From NCBI RefSeq assembly GCF_051401765.1, contig NW_027480600.1:744001-808000 (forward strand): DNA of 64,000 nucleotides, written 5' to 3'. The translations under genes and the position numbers were made by a program. Shown one piece after another: positions 27,770 to 42,380 of this stretch; positions within the stretch are counted from its first letter, which is position 1; the number at the start of each line of letters is the position of its first letter. The stretch is from Calliopsis andreniformis. Taxonomy: Eukaryota; Arthropoda; Insecta; Hymenoptera; Andrenidae. The notes under the pieces were generated by a model. It was not told the origin of the DNA. It made no database searches and worked only from the letters and a program-made list of their open reading frames with translations.

Positions 27770-30700
27770 TACCCAATCCTCAATCTTCGATCCTCAATCC
27801 TCAATCCTCAATTCTCAATCCTCAATCCGCAGTCGTCAGACCTCAAACATCAATCCTCAACCGTCAGCCTTCATCCTCAATCCTCAATCCTCAATCCTCA
27901 ATCCTCAATCCTCAATCCTCAATTTTCAATCCTCAATCCTCAACCCTCAGTCCTCATCCTGAGCTCTCACTTCTCAATCCTCAATCCTCAATCCTCAATC
28001 TTCAATCCTCAATAATCAATCTCCAATCCTAGATCCCCAATCCCCAATCCACAATCGTTAATCCTCAATCTTCAATCCTCAATCCCCAGTCCTCAACCTT
28101 AAATCCTCAATGCTCAATCCCCAATCCTCAATCCTCAGTCCTCAATCCTCAACCCTCAATCCGCAATCATCAATCTTCAATCCTCAATACTCAATCTTCA
28201 ATCCTAAATCCTCAATCCTGAAATCCTCAATCCTCAATATTCAACACACAACCCTCAACCTTCAATCCTCAATACTCAACCATCAATCCTCGATCCTCAA
28301 TACTCAATCATCAGTCTTCAATCCTCAACACTCAATCTTCAATCCTCAATCCTCAATCTTCAATCCTCAATACTCAATCTTCAATCCTCAATCCTCAATC
28401 CTCAATACTCAATCCTCAACTCTCAGCCCTCATCCTCCATCCTCAATCCTCAATCCTCAAACCTCAATCTTCAATCCTCAATACTCAATCTTCTATTCTA
28501 AATTCTCAATTCTCAATCCTCAATCCCCAAACCTCAATCTTCAATCCTCAATCCTCAATCCTCAATCCTCAATCCTCAATCCTCAATCATCAATACTCAA
28601 TCTTCAATCCTCAATCCTCAATCCTCAATCCTCAATCCTCAATCATCAGTCATGAATACTCAATCTTCATAACTCAATCCTCAATCCTCAATCCTCAATC
28701 CTCATTCTTCAATCCTCAACATCCAATCCTCAATCTTCAATGCTCAACCTTCAATCCACAATTCTCAATCCACAATCCTCAATCCTCAGACCTCAAACAT
28801 CAATACTCAACCCTCAGTCCTCGTCCTCAATCCACAACACTCACTCCTCGATCCTCAACCTTCAATCATCAATATTCAACTTTCAATCCTCAATCCTCAA
28901 TCCTCAATACTCAATCCTCAATCCTCAATGTTCAATCCTCAATACCCAATCCTCAATCTTCTGTCCTCAATCCTCAATCCTCAACCCTCAATCGTCAATC
29001 CGCAATCCTCAATCCTCAATCCTCGATCTTCAATTCTCAATACTCAATCTTCAATCCTCAATCCTCAATGCTCAATCCTCAATTGTCAATCCTCAATCGT
29101 CAGGCTTCAGTACTCAATACTCAATCTTCAATCCTCAATCCTCAATCCTCATTCCTCAATCCACAATCCTCAATCCTCAGTCCTCAATACTCAACCATCA
29201 ATCCTCAATTCTCAATACTCAATAGAATGTCCTGAATTCTCAGGGTTCAATACTCAAACCTCAATCCTCAACCATCAGCCCTCATTCTCCATCCTCAATC
29301 TTCAATCCTCAATCCTCAAGCTTCAATCCCCGATACTCAATCTTCAATCCTCAGTCCTCAACCCTCAATCCTCAATCCTCAACCCTCAGTCATCAGTACT
29401 CAATCTTCAATACTCAATCCTCAATCCTCAATACTCAATCCTCAATCCTCAATCCTCAATCCTCAATCCTCAAACATCAATCCTCAACCCTCAGTCCTCA
29501 TCCTCAATTCTCAATTCTCAATCGTCAATCCTCAATCCCCAATCCTCAACCTTCAATCCTCAATCCTCAATCCTCAATCCTCAACCTTCAATCCTCAATA
29601 CTCAATCTTCAATCCTCAATACTCAATCCTCAATCATCAATCCTCTGTCCTCAATGTTCAATCCGCAATACCCAATCCTCAATCGTCAATCCTCAATCCC
29701 CAATCCTCAATCTTCAATCCTCAATCCTCAATCCTCAACCCTCAACACTCAATCCTCAATCCTCGTTCTTCAATCCTCAATACCCAATCCTCAATCTTCA
29801 ATCCTCAATCCTCAATCCTCAATCCTCAATTCTCAATCCTTAATCCTCATACCTCAATCCTCAATCCCCAATCCTCATCCTTCAAACCTCAATCCTCAAC
29901 CCTCAGTACTCATCCTCAATTCTCAATTCTCAATCCCCAATCCTCAATGCTCAATCTTCAATCATCAATACTCAATCTTCAATCCTCAATACTGAGTCTT
30001 CAATCCTCAATCCTCAATCCTCAATCTTCAATCCTCAGTCCCCAATCCTCAATCTTCAATCCTCTATCCTCAATCCTCAATCCTCAATCCTCAATCCACA
30101 GTCCTTAGGCCTCAAACCTCAACCCTCAACTCTCAGAACTCATCCTCAATCCTCAATCCTCAATCCTCAATCCTCAATCCTCAATCCTCAATCTTCAATC
30201 CTCAATCCTCAATCCTCAATCCTCAATACTCATTCTTCAATCCTCAACGCCCAATCCTCAATCTTCAATCCTCAATCCTCAATCCTCAATTCTCAATCCT
30301 CAATCCTCAGTCCTCAGTCCTCAAACCTCAATCCTCAACCCTCAGGCCTCATCCTCAATCCTCAAACCTCAACCCTCAATCCTCAAACTTCAATCCTCAA
30401 TCTTCAATTCTCAATCCTCAATCCTCGATTCTCAATCCTCAATCGTCATTCCTCAGACCACAAACATCAATATTCAACCCTCGGTACTCGTCCTCAATCC
30501 ACAATCCTCAATCCTCAATCCTCAACCTTCAATCATCAATATTCAATTTTCAATCATCAATCCTCACTCCTCAATACACAATCCTCAATCCTGAATGTTC
30601 AGTACTCAATACCCAATCCTCAATCTTCTATCCTCAGCCCTCAATCCTCAATCCTCAATCCTCAATCCTCAGTCCTCAGTCCTCAATCCTCAATTCTCAA

Positions 30701-31447
30701 ACCACAATCCTCAACCGTCAGTCCTCGTCCTCAATTCTCAATCCTCAATCCTCAATCCTCAATCCCCAATCCTCATTCTTCAAACCTCAATCCTCAACCC
30801 TCAGTCCGCATCCTCAATTCTCAATCCTCAATCCTCAATCCTCAATATTCAAAACTCAATATTCAATCTCCAAACCTAGATCCCCAATTCCCAATCCTCA
30901 ATCTTCAATCCTCAATCCTCAATCCTCAATTCTCAATCCTCAATCCTCAATCCTCAGACCTCAAACATCAATATTCAACACTCGGACCTGTTCCTCAATC
31001 CACAACCCTCAATCCTCGATCCTCAATCTTCAATCATCAATACTCAATCTTCAGTCCTCAATCCTCAACCGTCAATCCTCAATCCTCAATCCTCTATCTT
31101 TAATCCTAAATCCTCATTCCTCAATCCTCAATCCTATACCTTCAACCCTCAATACTCAATCTTCAATCCTCAATCCTCAATCCTCAATCCTCAATCCTCA
31201 ATCCTCAATCTTCAGTCCTCAATACTCAATCTTCAATCCTCAATCCTCAATCCTCAATCCTCAATCCTCATTCTTCAATCCTCAACACCGAATCCTCAAT
31301 CATCTATCCTCAATCCTCAATCCTCAATCCTCAATCCTCAATCCTTAATCCTCAGTCCTCAAACCTCAATCCTTATTCCTCAATACTGAATCCTCAATCT
31401 TCAGCCCTCAGTCTCAACAATCAGTTGTTAATCCTCAATCCTCAGTC

Positions 31448-33520
31448 GAATATCCTCAATTCACAGGTTTCGATGCTCAATACTCAACCTGCAATCTTAA
31501 AATCTCTATCTACAAACATCAATTCTCATCACTCAACCCTCAACACTCAGTCCCCAATCCTCAAACTTCAATCCTCAATCCTCAATCCTCAATCCACAAT
31601 CCTCAATCTTCAATCCTCAATACTCAATCTTCAATCCTCGGTCCTCAATCCTCAATCGTCAATCTCCAATCCTGAATACTCAATCTTCAATCCTCAATCC
31701 TCAATCCTCAATCCTAAATCCTCAATCCTCAATCCTCAATCCTCAATCTTCAGTCATCAATCCTCAATCTTCAATACTCAATCGTCAATCCTCAGTCCTC
31801 AATCCTCAACCCCCAATCCTCGTTCCTCAAACCTCAATCCTCAACCCTCAGTCCTCATCCTCAATTCTCAATTCTCAATCCTAAATCCTCAATCCTCAAT
31901 CTTCAATCCTGAATAATCAATCTGCAATCCTAGATCCTCAATCCCCAATCCTCAATCCTTAATACTCAATCTTCAATCCTCAATCCCCAGTCCTCAAAAT
32001 TCAATCCTCAATGCTCAATCCTCAATCCTCAGTCCTCAGTCCTCAATCGTCAATCCTCAATATTCAACACACAACCCTCAACCTTCAATCCTCAATACTC
32101 AACCATCAATCCTCAATTATCAATACTCAATAGAATATCCTGGATTCTCAGTTTTCAATACTCAATCCTGAATCTTCAATCTTCAACCCTCCATCCACAA
32201 ACATCAATTCTCATCACTCAACCCTCAACACTCAGTCCTCAATCTTCAATCCTCAGTCATCAATCCTCAATCTTCAATACTCAATCCTCAATGTTCAATC
32301 TTCAAGTCTACATCCACAAACATCTATTCTCATCACTCAACCCTCAACCCTCAGTCGTCGTCCTCCATCCTCAATCCTCAATCCTCAATCCTCAATCTTC
32401 AATCCTCAACACTCAACCCTCAATCCTCAGTCTTCAAACCTCAATTCCGAATCCTCAATCCTGAATCCTCAATCTCCATCCCTCAGTCCGCAACAATATA
32501 TTGTCAATCCTCAATCCTCAATAGAATATCCTCAATTCACAGTTTTCAAGACTCAATCCGCAATCTTCAATTTTCAAATCTCAATCCACAAACATCAATG
32601 CTCATCACTCAACCCTCAACACTCAGTCCTCAATCTTCAATCCTCACTCCTCAATCCTCAGTCCTCAATCCTCAATCCTCAATATTCAAACCTCAATCCT
32701 CAACCGTCAGTCCTCGTCCTCAATCCTCAACCCTCAATCCTCAGTCCTCAATCTTCAATCATCAATACTCAATTTTCAATCCTCAATCCTCAATCCTCAA
32801 TCCCCAATCCTCAATCCTAAATATTCAATACACAACCCTCAACCATCAATCCTCAATACTCAGTCATCAATCCTCAATTGTCAATACTCAATAGAATATC
32901 CTGAATTCTCAGTTTTCAATACTCAATCCTCAATCTTCAATCTTCAAGTCTCCATCCACAAACATCAATTCTCATCACTCAACCCTCAACACTCAGTCCT
33001 CAATCGTCAATCCTCAATCCTCAATCCTAAATCTTCAATCCTCAATACTCAATCTTCAATCCTCAATCCTCAATCCTCAATCCTCAATCCTCAATCCTCA
33101 CTCATCAATCCTCAATCCTCAATCCTCAATCCTCAATCGTCAATCCTCAATCCCCAATCCTCAACCTTCAATCCTCAATCCTCAATCCTCAATCCTCAAC
33201 CTTCAATCCTCAATCCTCAAACCTCAATCATCAAAACTCAATCCTCAACACTCAGTCCTCTCTCTTCAATCCTCCATCCTCAATCCTCAATCCTCAAGAG
33301 TCAATCCTCCATCCTCACTCCTCAAACCTCAATTCTCAGTCCTCAAACCTCAATCCCGAATCCTCAACGCTCAACCCTCAACCATCAATCCTCAATACTC
33401 AACCATCAATGCTCAATTCTCAATACTCAACAGAAAATCCTGAATTCTCAGTTTTCAATACTCAATCCCCAATATTCAATCTTCAAAGCTCAATCCACAA
33501 ACATCAATTCTCATCACTCA
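31448..33520. repeat. Cassette-rich region of HOR copy 3, shortened
   Basis: Keeps the cassettes equivalent to copy 1 7730-9176 and the last one (11619-type, near 33432), but has lost those between through the jumps at 33137 and 33211. Confidence 0.78.
32493..32504. other. 12-bp perfect palindrome, copy 3
   Basis: Same ACAATATATTGT in the same context, at offset 11,922 from copy 2. Confidence 0.7.
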
Positions 33521-36500
33521 ACCCTCAACACTCAGTCCTCAGTCTTCAATCCTCAATCCTCAATCGGGAATCCTAAATCCCCAATCCTCTATCATCAATC
33601 CTCAATCCTCAATCTTCAATCCTCAATACTCAACCTTCAATCCTCAATCCTCAATCCTCAATCCTCAATCCTCAATCCGCAATACTCAATCGTCAGTCTT
33701 CAATCCTCAACACTCAATCTTCAATCCTCAATCCTCAATCTTCAATCCTCAATACTCAATCTTCAATCCTCAATCCTCAATCATCAATCCTCAATCCTCA
33801 ATCCTCAATACTCAATCGTCAGTCTTCAATCCTCAACACTCAATCTTCAATCCTCAATCCCCAATACTCAATCCCCAATCCTCATTCTTCAATCCTCAAT
33901 ACCCAATCCTCAATCTTCAATCCTCAGTCCTCAATCCTCAATTCTCAATCCTCAATCCTCAGTCCTCAGGCCTCAAACATCAATCCTCAACCCTCAGCCC
34001 TCATCCCCAATCCTCAATCCTCAATCCTCAATCCTCAATCCTCAACCTTCTATCTTGAATCCTCAGTACTCAATCTTCAATCCTCAATCCTCAGTCCTCA
34101 AACCTCAATACTCAATCCTCAATCCTTAATCCTCAATCTTCAATCCTCAATACTCAATCTTCAATCTTCAATCTTCAATCCTCAATCCGCAATCCTCAAT
34201 CCTCAATCCGCAATCCTCAATCCTCACTCCTCAATACTCAGTCTTCAATCCTCAATCCTCAATCCTGAAATGCAAAATCCTCAATATTCAACACACAACC
34301 CTCAAACTTCAATCCTCAATACTCAACCATCAATCCTCAATTCTCAATACTCAATCGTCAGTCATCAATCCTCAACACTCAATCTTCAATCCTCAATCCT
34401 CAATCTTCAATCCTCAATCCCCAACCCTCAATTCTCAATCCTCAATCTTCAATCCTCAGTCCCCAATCCTCAATCTTCAATCCTCAATCCTCAATCCTCA
34501 TCCTCAATCCTCAATCCTGAATCTTCAATACTCAATACTCAATCTTCAATCCTCAATCCTGAATCCTCAAACCTGAATCATCAATTCTCAATCAACAATA
34601 CTCAATCTTCAATAATCAATCCTCTATCCTCAATCCTCAATCCTCAATACTCAACCATCAATCCTCAATTCTCAGTACTCAATAGAATATCCTGAATTCT
34701 CAGGATTCAATACTCAAACATCAATCCTCAAACCTCAGCCCACATTCTCAATCCTCAATCCTCAATCCCCAGTCCTCAATCTTAAATCCTCAATGCTCAA
34801 TTCTCAATCCTCAATTCTCAGTCCTCAATCGTCAATCCTCAATCCGCAATCCTCAATCTTCAATCCTCAATCCTCAGTCCTCAAACCTCAATCCTCAATC
34901 CTCATACATCAATCCTCAACCGTCAGTCCTCGTCCTCAATCCTCAACTATCAATCCTCAATCCGCAATCCTCAATCCTCACTCCTCAATACTCAATCTTC
35001 AATCCTCAATCCTCAATATTCAACACACAAACCTCAAACTACAATCCTCAATACTCAACTATCAATCCTCAATTCTCAATACTCAATCGTCAGTCTTCAA
35101 TCCTCAACACTCAATCTTCAATCCTCAATCCTCAATCTTCAATCCTCAACACTCAATCTTCGATCCTCAATCCTCAATCCTCAATTCTCAATCCTCAATC
35201 CGCAGTCCTCAGACCTCAAACATCAATCCTCAACCGTCAGCCTTCATCCTCAATCCTCAATCCTCAATCCTCAATCCTCAATCCTCAATCCTCAATTTTC
35301 AATCCTCAATCATCAACCCTCAGTCCTCACCCTGAGCTCTCACTTCTCAATCCTCAATCCTCAATCCTCAATCTTCAACCCTCAATAATCAATCTCCAAT
35401 CCTAGATCCCCATATCCCCAATCCACAATCCTTAATCCTCAATCTTCAATCCTCATTCCCCAGTCCTCAATCTTAAATGCTCAATGCTCAATCCCCAATC
35501 CTCAATCCTCAGTCCTCGATCCTCAACCCTCAATCTGCAATCATCAATCTTCAATCCTCAATACTCAATCTTCAATCCTAAATCCTCAATCCTGAAATCC
35601 TCAATCCTCAATATTCAACACACAACCCTCAACCTTCAATCCTCAATACTCAACCATCAATCCTCAATCCTCAATACTCAATCATCAGTCTTCAATCCTC
35701 AACACTCAATCTTCAATCCTCAATCCTCAATCTTCAATCCTCAATACTCAATCTTCAATCCTCAACCCTCAATCCTCAATACTCAATCCTCAATCCTCAA
35801 TCCTCAATCCTCAATCCTCAATCTTCAATCCTCAATACTCAATCTTCAATCCTCAATCCTAAAATCCTCAATCCTCAATATTCAACACACAACCCTCAAC
35901 CACCAATCCTCAATACCCAACCATCATTGCTCAATTCTCAATACTCAATAGAATATCCTGAATTCTCAGTTTTCAATACCCAATACTCAATCTTCAATAT
36001 TCAAGTCTCCATCCACAAACATCCATTCTCATCACTCAACCCTCAACACTCAGTCCTCAATCTTCAATCCTCAATCCACTATCCACAATCTTCAATCCTC
36101 AATACTCAATCTTCAATCCTCAATTGCCAATTCTCAATCCTCAATCCTCAATCCTCAGTCATCAATCCTCAATCTTCAATACTCAATCCTCAATCCTCAA
36201 TCCTCATTCCTCAAACCGCAATCCTCAACCCTCAGTCCTCATCCTCCATCCACAATCCTCAATCCTCAATCCTCAATCTTCAATACTCAATCCTCAATCC
36301 TCAAACCTCGATCCTCAGTCATGAATACTCCATCTTCAATACTCAATCCACAATCCTCAATCCTCAACCCTCAATCCTCAATCCTCAATCCTCATTCCTC
36401 AAACCTCAATCCTCAACCCTCAGTCCTCATTCTTAATTCTCAATTCTCAATCCTCAATCCTCAATTCTCAATCTTCAATCCTCAATAATCAATCTCCAGT

Positions 36501-39500
36501 CCTAGATCCTCAATCCCCAATCCTCAGTCCTGAATCCTCAATCTTCAATCCTCAATCACCAGTCCACAATCCAAAATCCTCAATCCTCAATCCTCAATCC
36601 TCAATCCTCAATATTCAACACACAACCCTCAAACTTCAATCCTCAATACTCAACAATCAATCCACAATTCTCAATACTCAATCGTCAGCCTTCAATCCTC
36701 AACACTCAATCTTCAATCCTCAATCCTCAATCTTCAATCCTCAATCCTCAACACTCAATCTTCAATCCTCAATCCCCAATCCTCAATCCTCGATCCTCAT
36801 TCTTCAATCCTCAATACCCAATCCTCAATCTTCGATCCTCAATCCTCAATCCTCAATTCTCAATCCTCAATCCGCAGTCGTCAGACCTCAAACATCAATC
36901 CTCAACCGTCAGCCTTCATCCTCAATCCTCAATCCTCAATCCTCAATCCTCAATCCTCAATCCTCAATTTTCAATCCTCAATCCTCAACCCTCAGTCCTC
37001 ATCCTGAGCTCTCACTTCTCAATCCTCAATCCTCAATCCTCAATCTTCAATCCTCAATAATCAATCTCCAATCCTAGATCCCCAATCCCCAATCCACAAT
37101 CGTTAATCCTCAATCTTCAATCCTCAATCCCCAGTCCTCAACCTTAAATCCTCAATGCTCAATCCCCAATCCTCAATCCTCAGTCCTCAATCCTCAACCC
37201 TCAATCCGCAATCATCAATCTTCAATCCTCAATACTCAATCTTCAATCCTAAATCCTCAATCCTGAAATCCTCAATCCTCAATATTCAACACACAACCCT
37301 CAACCTTCAATCCTCAATACTCAACCATCAATCCTCGATCCTCAATACTCAATCATCAGTCTTCAATCCTCAACACTCAATCTTCAATCCTCAATCCTCA
37401 ATCTTCAATCCTCAATACTCAATCTTCAATCCTCAATCCTCAATCCTCAATACTCAATCCTCAACTCTCAGCCCTCATCCTCCATCCTCAATCCTCAATC
37501 CTCAAACCTCAATCTTCAATCCTCAATACTCAATCTTCTATTCTAAATTCTCAATTCTCAATCCTCAATCCCCAAACCTCAATCTTCAATCCTCAATCCT
37601 CAATCCTCAATCCTCAATCCTCAATCCTCAATCATCAATACTCAATCTTCAATCCTCAATCCTCAATCCTCAATCCTCAATCCTCAATCATCAGTCATGA
37701 ATACTCAATCTTCATAACTCAATCCTCAATCCTCAATCCTCAATCCTCATTCTTCAATCCTCAACATCCAATCCTCAATCTTCAATGCTCAACCTTCAAT
37801 CCACAATTCTCAATCCACAATCCTCAATCCTCAGACCTCAAACATCAATACTCAACCCTCAGTCCTCGTCCTCAATCCACAACACTCACTCCTCGATCCT
37901 CAACCTTCAATCATCAATATTCAACTTTCAATCCTCAATCCTCAATCCTCAATACTCAATCCTCAATCCTCAATGTTCAATCCTCAATACCCAATCCTCA
38001 ATCTTCTGTCCTCAATCCTCAATCCTCAACCCTCAATCGTCAATCCGCAATCCTCAATCCTCAATCCTCGATCTTCAATTCTCAATACTCAATCTTCAAT
38101 CCTCAATCCTCAATGCTCAATCCTCAATTGTCAATCCTCAATCGTCAGGCTTCAGTACTCAATACTCAATCTTCAATCCTCAATCCTCAATCCTCATTCC
38201 TCAATCCACAATCCTCAATCCTCAGTCCTCAATACTCAACCATCAATCCTCAATTCTCAATACTCAATAGAATGTCCTGAATTCTCAGGGTTCAATACTC
38301 AAACCTCAATCCTCAACCATCAGCCCTCATTCTCCATCCTCAATCTTCAATCCTCAATCCTCAAGCTTCAATCCCCGATACTCAATCTTCAATCCTCAGT
38401 CCTCAACCCTCAATCCTCAATCCTCAACCCTCAGTCATCAGTACTCAATCTTCAATACTCAATCCTCAATCCTCAATACTCAATCCTCAATCCTCAATCC
38501 TCAATCCTCAATCCTCAAACATCAATCCTCAACCCTCAGTCCTCATCCTCAATTCTCAATTCTCAATCGTCAATCCTCAATCCCCAATCCTCAACCTTCA
38601 ATCCTCAATCCTCAATCCTCAATCCTCAACCTTCAATCCTCAATACTCAATCTTCAATCCTCAATACTCAATCCTCAATCATCAATCCTCTGTCCTCAAT
38701 GTTCAATCCGCAATACCCAATCCTCAATCGTCAATCCTCAATCCCCAATCCTCAATCTTCAATCCTCAATCCTCAATCCTCAACCCTCAACACTCAATCC
38801 TCAATCCTCGTTCTTCAATCCTCAATACCCAATCCTCAATCTTCAATCCTCAATCCTCAATCCTCAATCCTCAATTCTCAATCCTTAATCCTCATACCTC
38901 AATCCTCAATCCCCAATCCTCATCCTTCAAACCTCAATCCTCAACCCTCAGTACTCATCCTCAATTCTCAATTCTCAATCCCCAATCCTCAATGCTCAAT
39001 CTTCAATCATCAATACTCAATCTTCAATCCTCAATACTGAGTCTTCAATCCTCAATCCTCAATCCTCAATCTTCAATCCTCAGTCCCCAATCCTCAATCT
39101 TCAATCCTCTATCCTCAATCCTCAATCCTCAATCCTCAATCCACAGTCCTTAGGCCTCAAACCTCAACCCTCAACTCTCAGAACTCATCCTCAATCCTCA
39201 ATCCTCAATCCTCAATCCTCAATCCTCAATCCTCAATCTTCAATCCTCAATCCTCAATCCTCAATCCTCAATACTCATTCTTCAATCCTCAACGCCCAAT
39301 CCTCAATCTTCAATCCTCAATCCTCAATCCTCAATTCTCAATCCTCAATCCTCAGTCCTCAGTCCTCAAACCTCAATCCTCAACCCTCAGGCCTCATCCT
39401 CAATCCTCAAACCTCAACCCTCAATCCTCAAACTTCAATCCTCAATCTTCAATTCTCAATCCTCAATCCTCGATTCTCAATCCTCAATCGTCATTCCTCA

Positions 39501-40492
39501 GACCACAAACATCAATATTCAACCCTCGGTACTCGTCCTCAATCCACAATCCTCAATCCTCAATCCTCAACCTTCAATCATCAATATTCAATTTTCAATC
39601 ATCAATCCTCACTCCTCAATACACAATCCTCAATCCTGAATGTTCAGTACTCAATACCCAATCCTCAATCTTCTATCCTCAGCCCTCAATCCTCAATCCT
39701 CAATCCTCAATCCTCAGTCCTCAGTCCTCAATCCTCAATTCTCAAACCACAATCCTCAACCGTCAGTCCTCGTCCTCAATTCTCAATCCTCAATCCTCAA
39801 TCCTCAATCCCCAATCCTCATTCTTCAAACCTCAATCCTCAACCCTCAGTCCGCATCCTCAATTCTCAATCCTCAATCCTCAATCCTCAATATTCAAAAC
39901 TCAATATTCAATCTCCAAACCTAGATCCCCAATTCCCAATCCTCAATCTTCAATCCTCAATCCTCAATCCTCAATTCTCAATCCTCAATCCTCAATCCTC
40001 AGACCTCAAACATCAATATTCAACACTCGGACCTGTTCCTCAATCCACAACCCTCAATCCTCGATCCTCAATCTTCAATCATCAATACTCAATCTTCAGT
40101 CCTCAATCCTCAACCGTCAATCCTCAATCCTCAATCCTCTATCTTTAATCCTAAATCCTCATTCCTCAATCCTCAATCCTATACCTTCAACCCTCAATAC
40201 TCAATCTTCAATCCTCAATCCTCAATCCTCAATCCTCAATCCTCAATCCTCAATCTTCAGTCCTCAATACTCAATCTTCAATCCTCAATCCTCAATCCTC
40301 AATCCTCAATCCTCATTCTTCAATCCTCAACACCGAATCCTCAATCATCTATCCTCAATCCTCAATCCTCAATCCTCAATCCTCAATCCTTAATCCTCAG
40401 TCCTCAAACCTCAATCCTTATTCCTCAATACTGAATCCTCAATCTTCAGCCCTCAGTCTCAACAATCAGTTGTTAATCCTCAATCCTCAGTC

Positions 40493-42140
40493 GAATATCC
40501 TCAATTCACAGGTTTCGATGCTCAATACTCAACCTGCAATCTTAAAATCTCTATCTACAAACATCAATTCTCATCACTCAACCCTCAACACTCAGTCCCC
40601 AATCCTCAAACTTCAATCCTCAATCCTCAATCCTCAATCCACAATCCTCAATCTTCAATCCTCAATACTCAATCTTCAATCCTCGGTCCTCAATCCTCAA
40701 TCGTCAATCTCCAATCCTGAATACTCAATCTTCAATCCTCAATCCTCAATCCTCAATCCTAAATCCTCAATCCTCAATCCTCAATCCTCAATCTTCAGTC
40801 ATCAATCCTCAATCTTCAATACTCAATCGTCAATCCTCAGTCCTCAATCCTCAACCCCCAATCCTCGTTCCTCAAACCTCAATCCTCAACCCTCAGTCCT
40901 CATCCTCAATTCTCAATTCTCAATCCTAAATCCTCAATCCTCAATCTTCAATCCTGAATAATCAATCTGCAATCCTAGATCCTCAATCCCCAATCCTCAA
41001 TCCTTAATACTCAATCTTCAATCCTCAATCCCCAGTCCTCAAAATTCAATCCTCAATGCTCAATCCTCAATCCTCAGTCCTCAGTCCTCAATCGTCAATC
41101 CTCAATATTCAACACACAACCCTCAACCTTCAATCCTCAATACTCAACCATCAATCCTCAATTATCAATACTCAATAGAATATCCTGGATTCTCAGTTTT
41201 CAATACTCAATCCTGAATCTTCAATCTTCAACCCTCCATCCACAAACATCAATTCTCATCACTCAACCCTCAACACTCAGTCCTCAATCTTCAATCCTCA
41301 GTCATCAATCCTCAATCTTCAATACTCAATCCTCAATGTTCAATCTTCAAGTCTACATCCACAAACATCTATTCTCATCACTCAACCCTCAACCCTCAGT
41401 CCTCGTCCTCCATCCTCAATCCTCAATCCTCAATCCTCAATCTTCAATCCTCAACACTCAACCCTCAATCCTCAGTCTTCAAACCTCAATTCCGAATCCT
41501 CAATCCTGAATCCTCAATCTCCATCCCTCAGTCCGCAACAATATATTGTCAATCCTCAATCCTCAATAGAATATCCTCAATTCACAGTTTTCAAGACTCA
41601 ATCCGCAATCTTCAATTTTCAAATCTCAATCCACAAACATCAATGCTCATCACTCAACCCTCAACACTCAGTCCTCAATCTTCAATCCTCACTCCTCAAT
41701 CCTCAGTCCTCAATCCTCAATCCTCAATATTCAAACCTCAATCCTCAACCGTCAGTCCTCGTCCTCAATCCTCAACCCTCAATCCTCAGTCCTCAATCTT
41801 CAATCATCAATACTCAATTTTCAATCCTCAATCCTCAATCCTCAATCCCCAATCCTCAATCCTAAATATTCAATACACAACCCTCAACCATCAATCCTCA
41901 ATACTCAGTCATCAATCCTCAATTGTCAATACTCAATAGAATATCCTGAATTCTCAGTTTTCAATACTCAATCCTCAATCTTCAATCTTCAAGTCTCCAT
42001 CCACAAACATCAATTCTCATCACTCAACCCTCAACACTCAGTCCTCAATCGTCAATCCTCAATCCTCAATCCTAAATCTTCAATCCTCAATACTCAATCT
42101 TCAATCCTCAATCCTCAATCCTCAATCCTCAATCCTCAAT
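40493..42140. repeat. Cassette-rich region of copy 4, first pass
   Basis: Matches 31448-33095 at offset 9,045 and stops at the backward jump near 42182. Confidence 0.78.
41538..41549. other. 12-bp perfect palindrome, copy 4 first pass
   Basis: Same ACAATATATTGT, at offset 9,045 from copy 3. Confidence 0.7.
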
Positions 42141-42259
42141 CCTCACTCATCAATCCTCAATCCTCAATCCTCAATCCTCAATCGTCAATCCTCAATCCCC
42201 AATCCTCAACCTTCAATCCTCAATCCTCAATCCTCAATCCTCAACCTTCAATCCTCAAT

Positions 42260-42380
42260 ACTCAATCTTCAATCTTCAATCCTCAATCCTCAATCCTCAA
42301 TCCTCAATCCTCAATCTTCAATCCTTAATACTCAATCTTGAATCCTCAATCCTCAATCCTCAATCTTTAATCCTCAATCA
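42260..42380. repeat. 84-bp monomer expansion
   Basis: Twelve extra monomers, including CTTAATACTCAATCTTG and CAATCTTTAATCC, lie between CAACCTTCAATCCTC and CAATCATCAATCCTCTGTCC, where copy 4's first pass (near 38640) has none. I do not see this sequence elsewhere in the window. Confidence 0.75.

Larger units (their letters stand above)
23607..33624. repeat. Higher-order repeat copy 3 (10,018 bp, internally deleted)
   Basis: Starts with the same bases as copies 1 and 2 and follows copy 2 at offset 11,796. At about 27658 it carries 112 bp that copies 1 and 2 lack, so the offset becomes 11,908; it also keeps the 14 bp lost in copy 2, giving 11,922. At about 33137 it jumps to mid-unit sequence (like 29522), follows it for about 75 bp, then at about 33211 jumps to the unit end. 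Compared with copy 4 this second jump removes 5,035 bp (33211 matches both 42256 and 47291). The cassette-rich region is therefore cut short. Confidence 0.93.
33625..42181. repeat. Higher-order repeat copy 4, first pass
   Basis: Follows copy 3 at offset 10,018 until about 34955, where 973 bp (139 monomers) are missing relative to copy 3, the equivalent of about 24940-25912. After that the offset is 9,045 to the end of this segment. It carries the 112-bp piece at about 36703-36814 and the same variants as copy 3, for example an ATGAATACTC form near 37697 where copies 1 and 2 have ATTAATACTC. It ends where the array turns back to mid-unit sequence. Confidence 0.93.
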
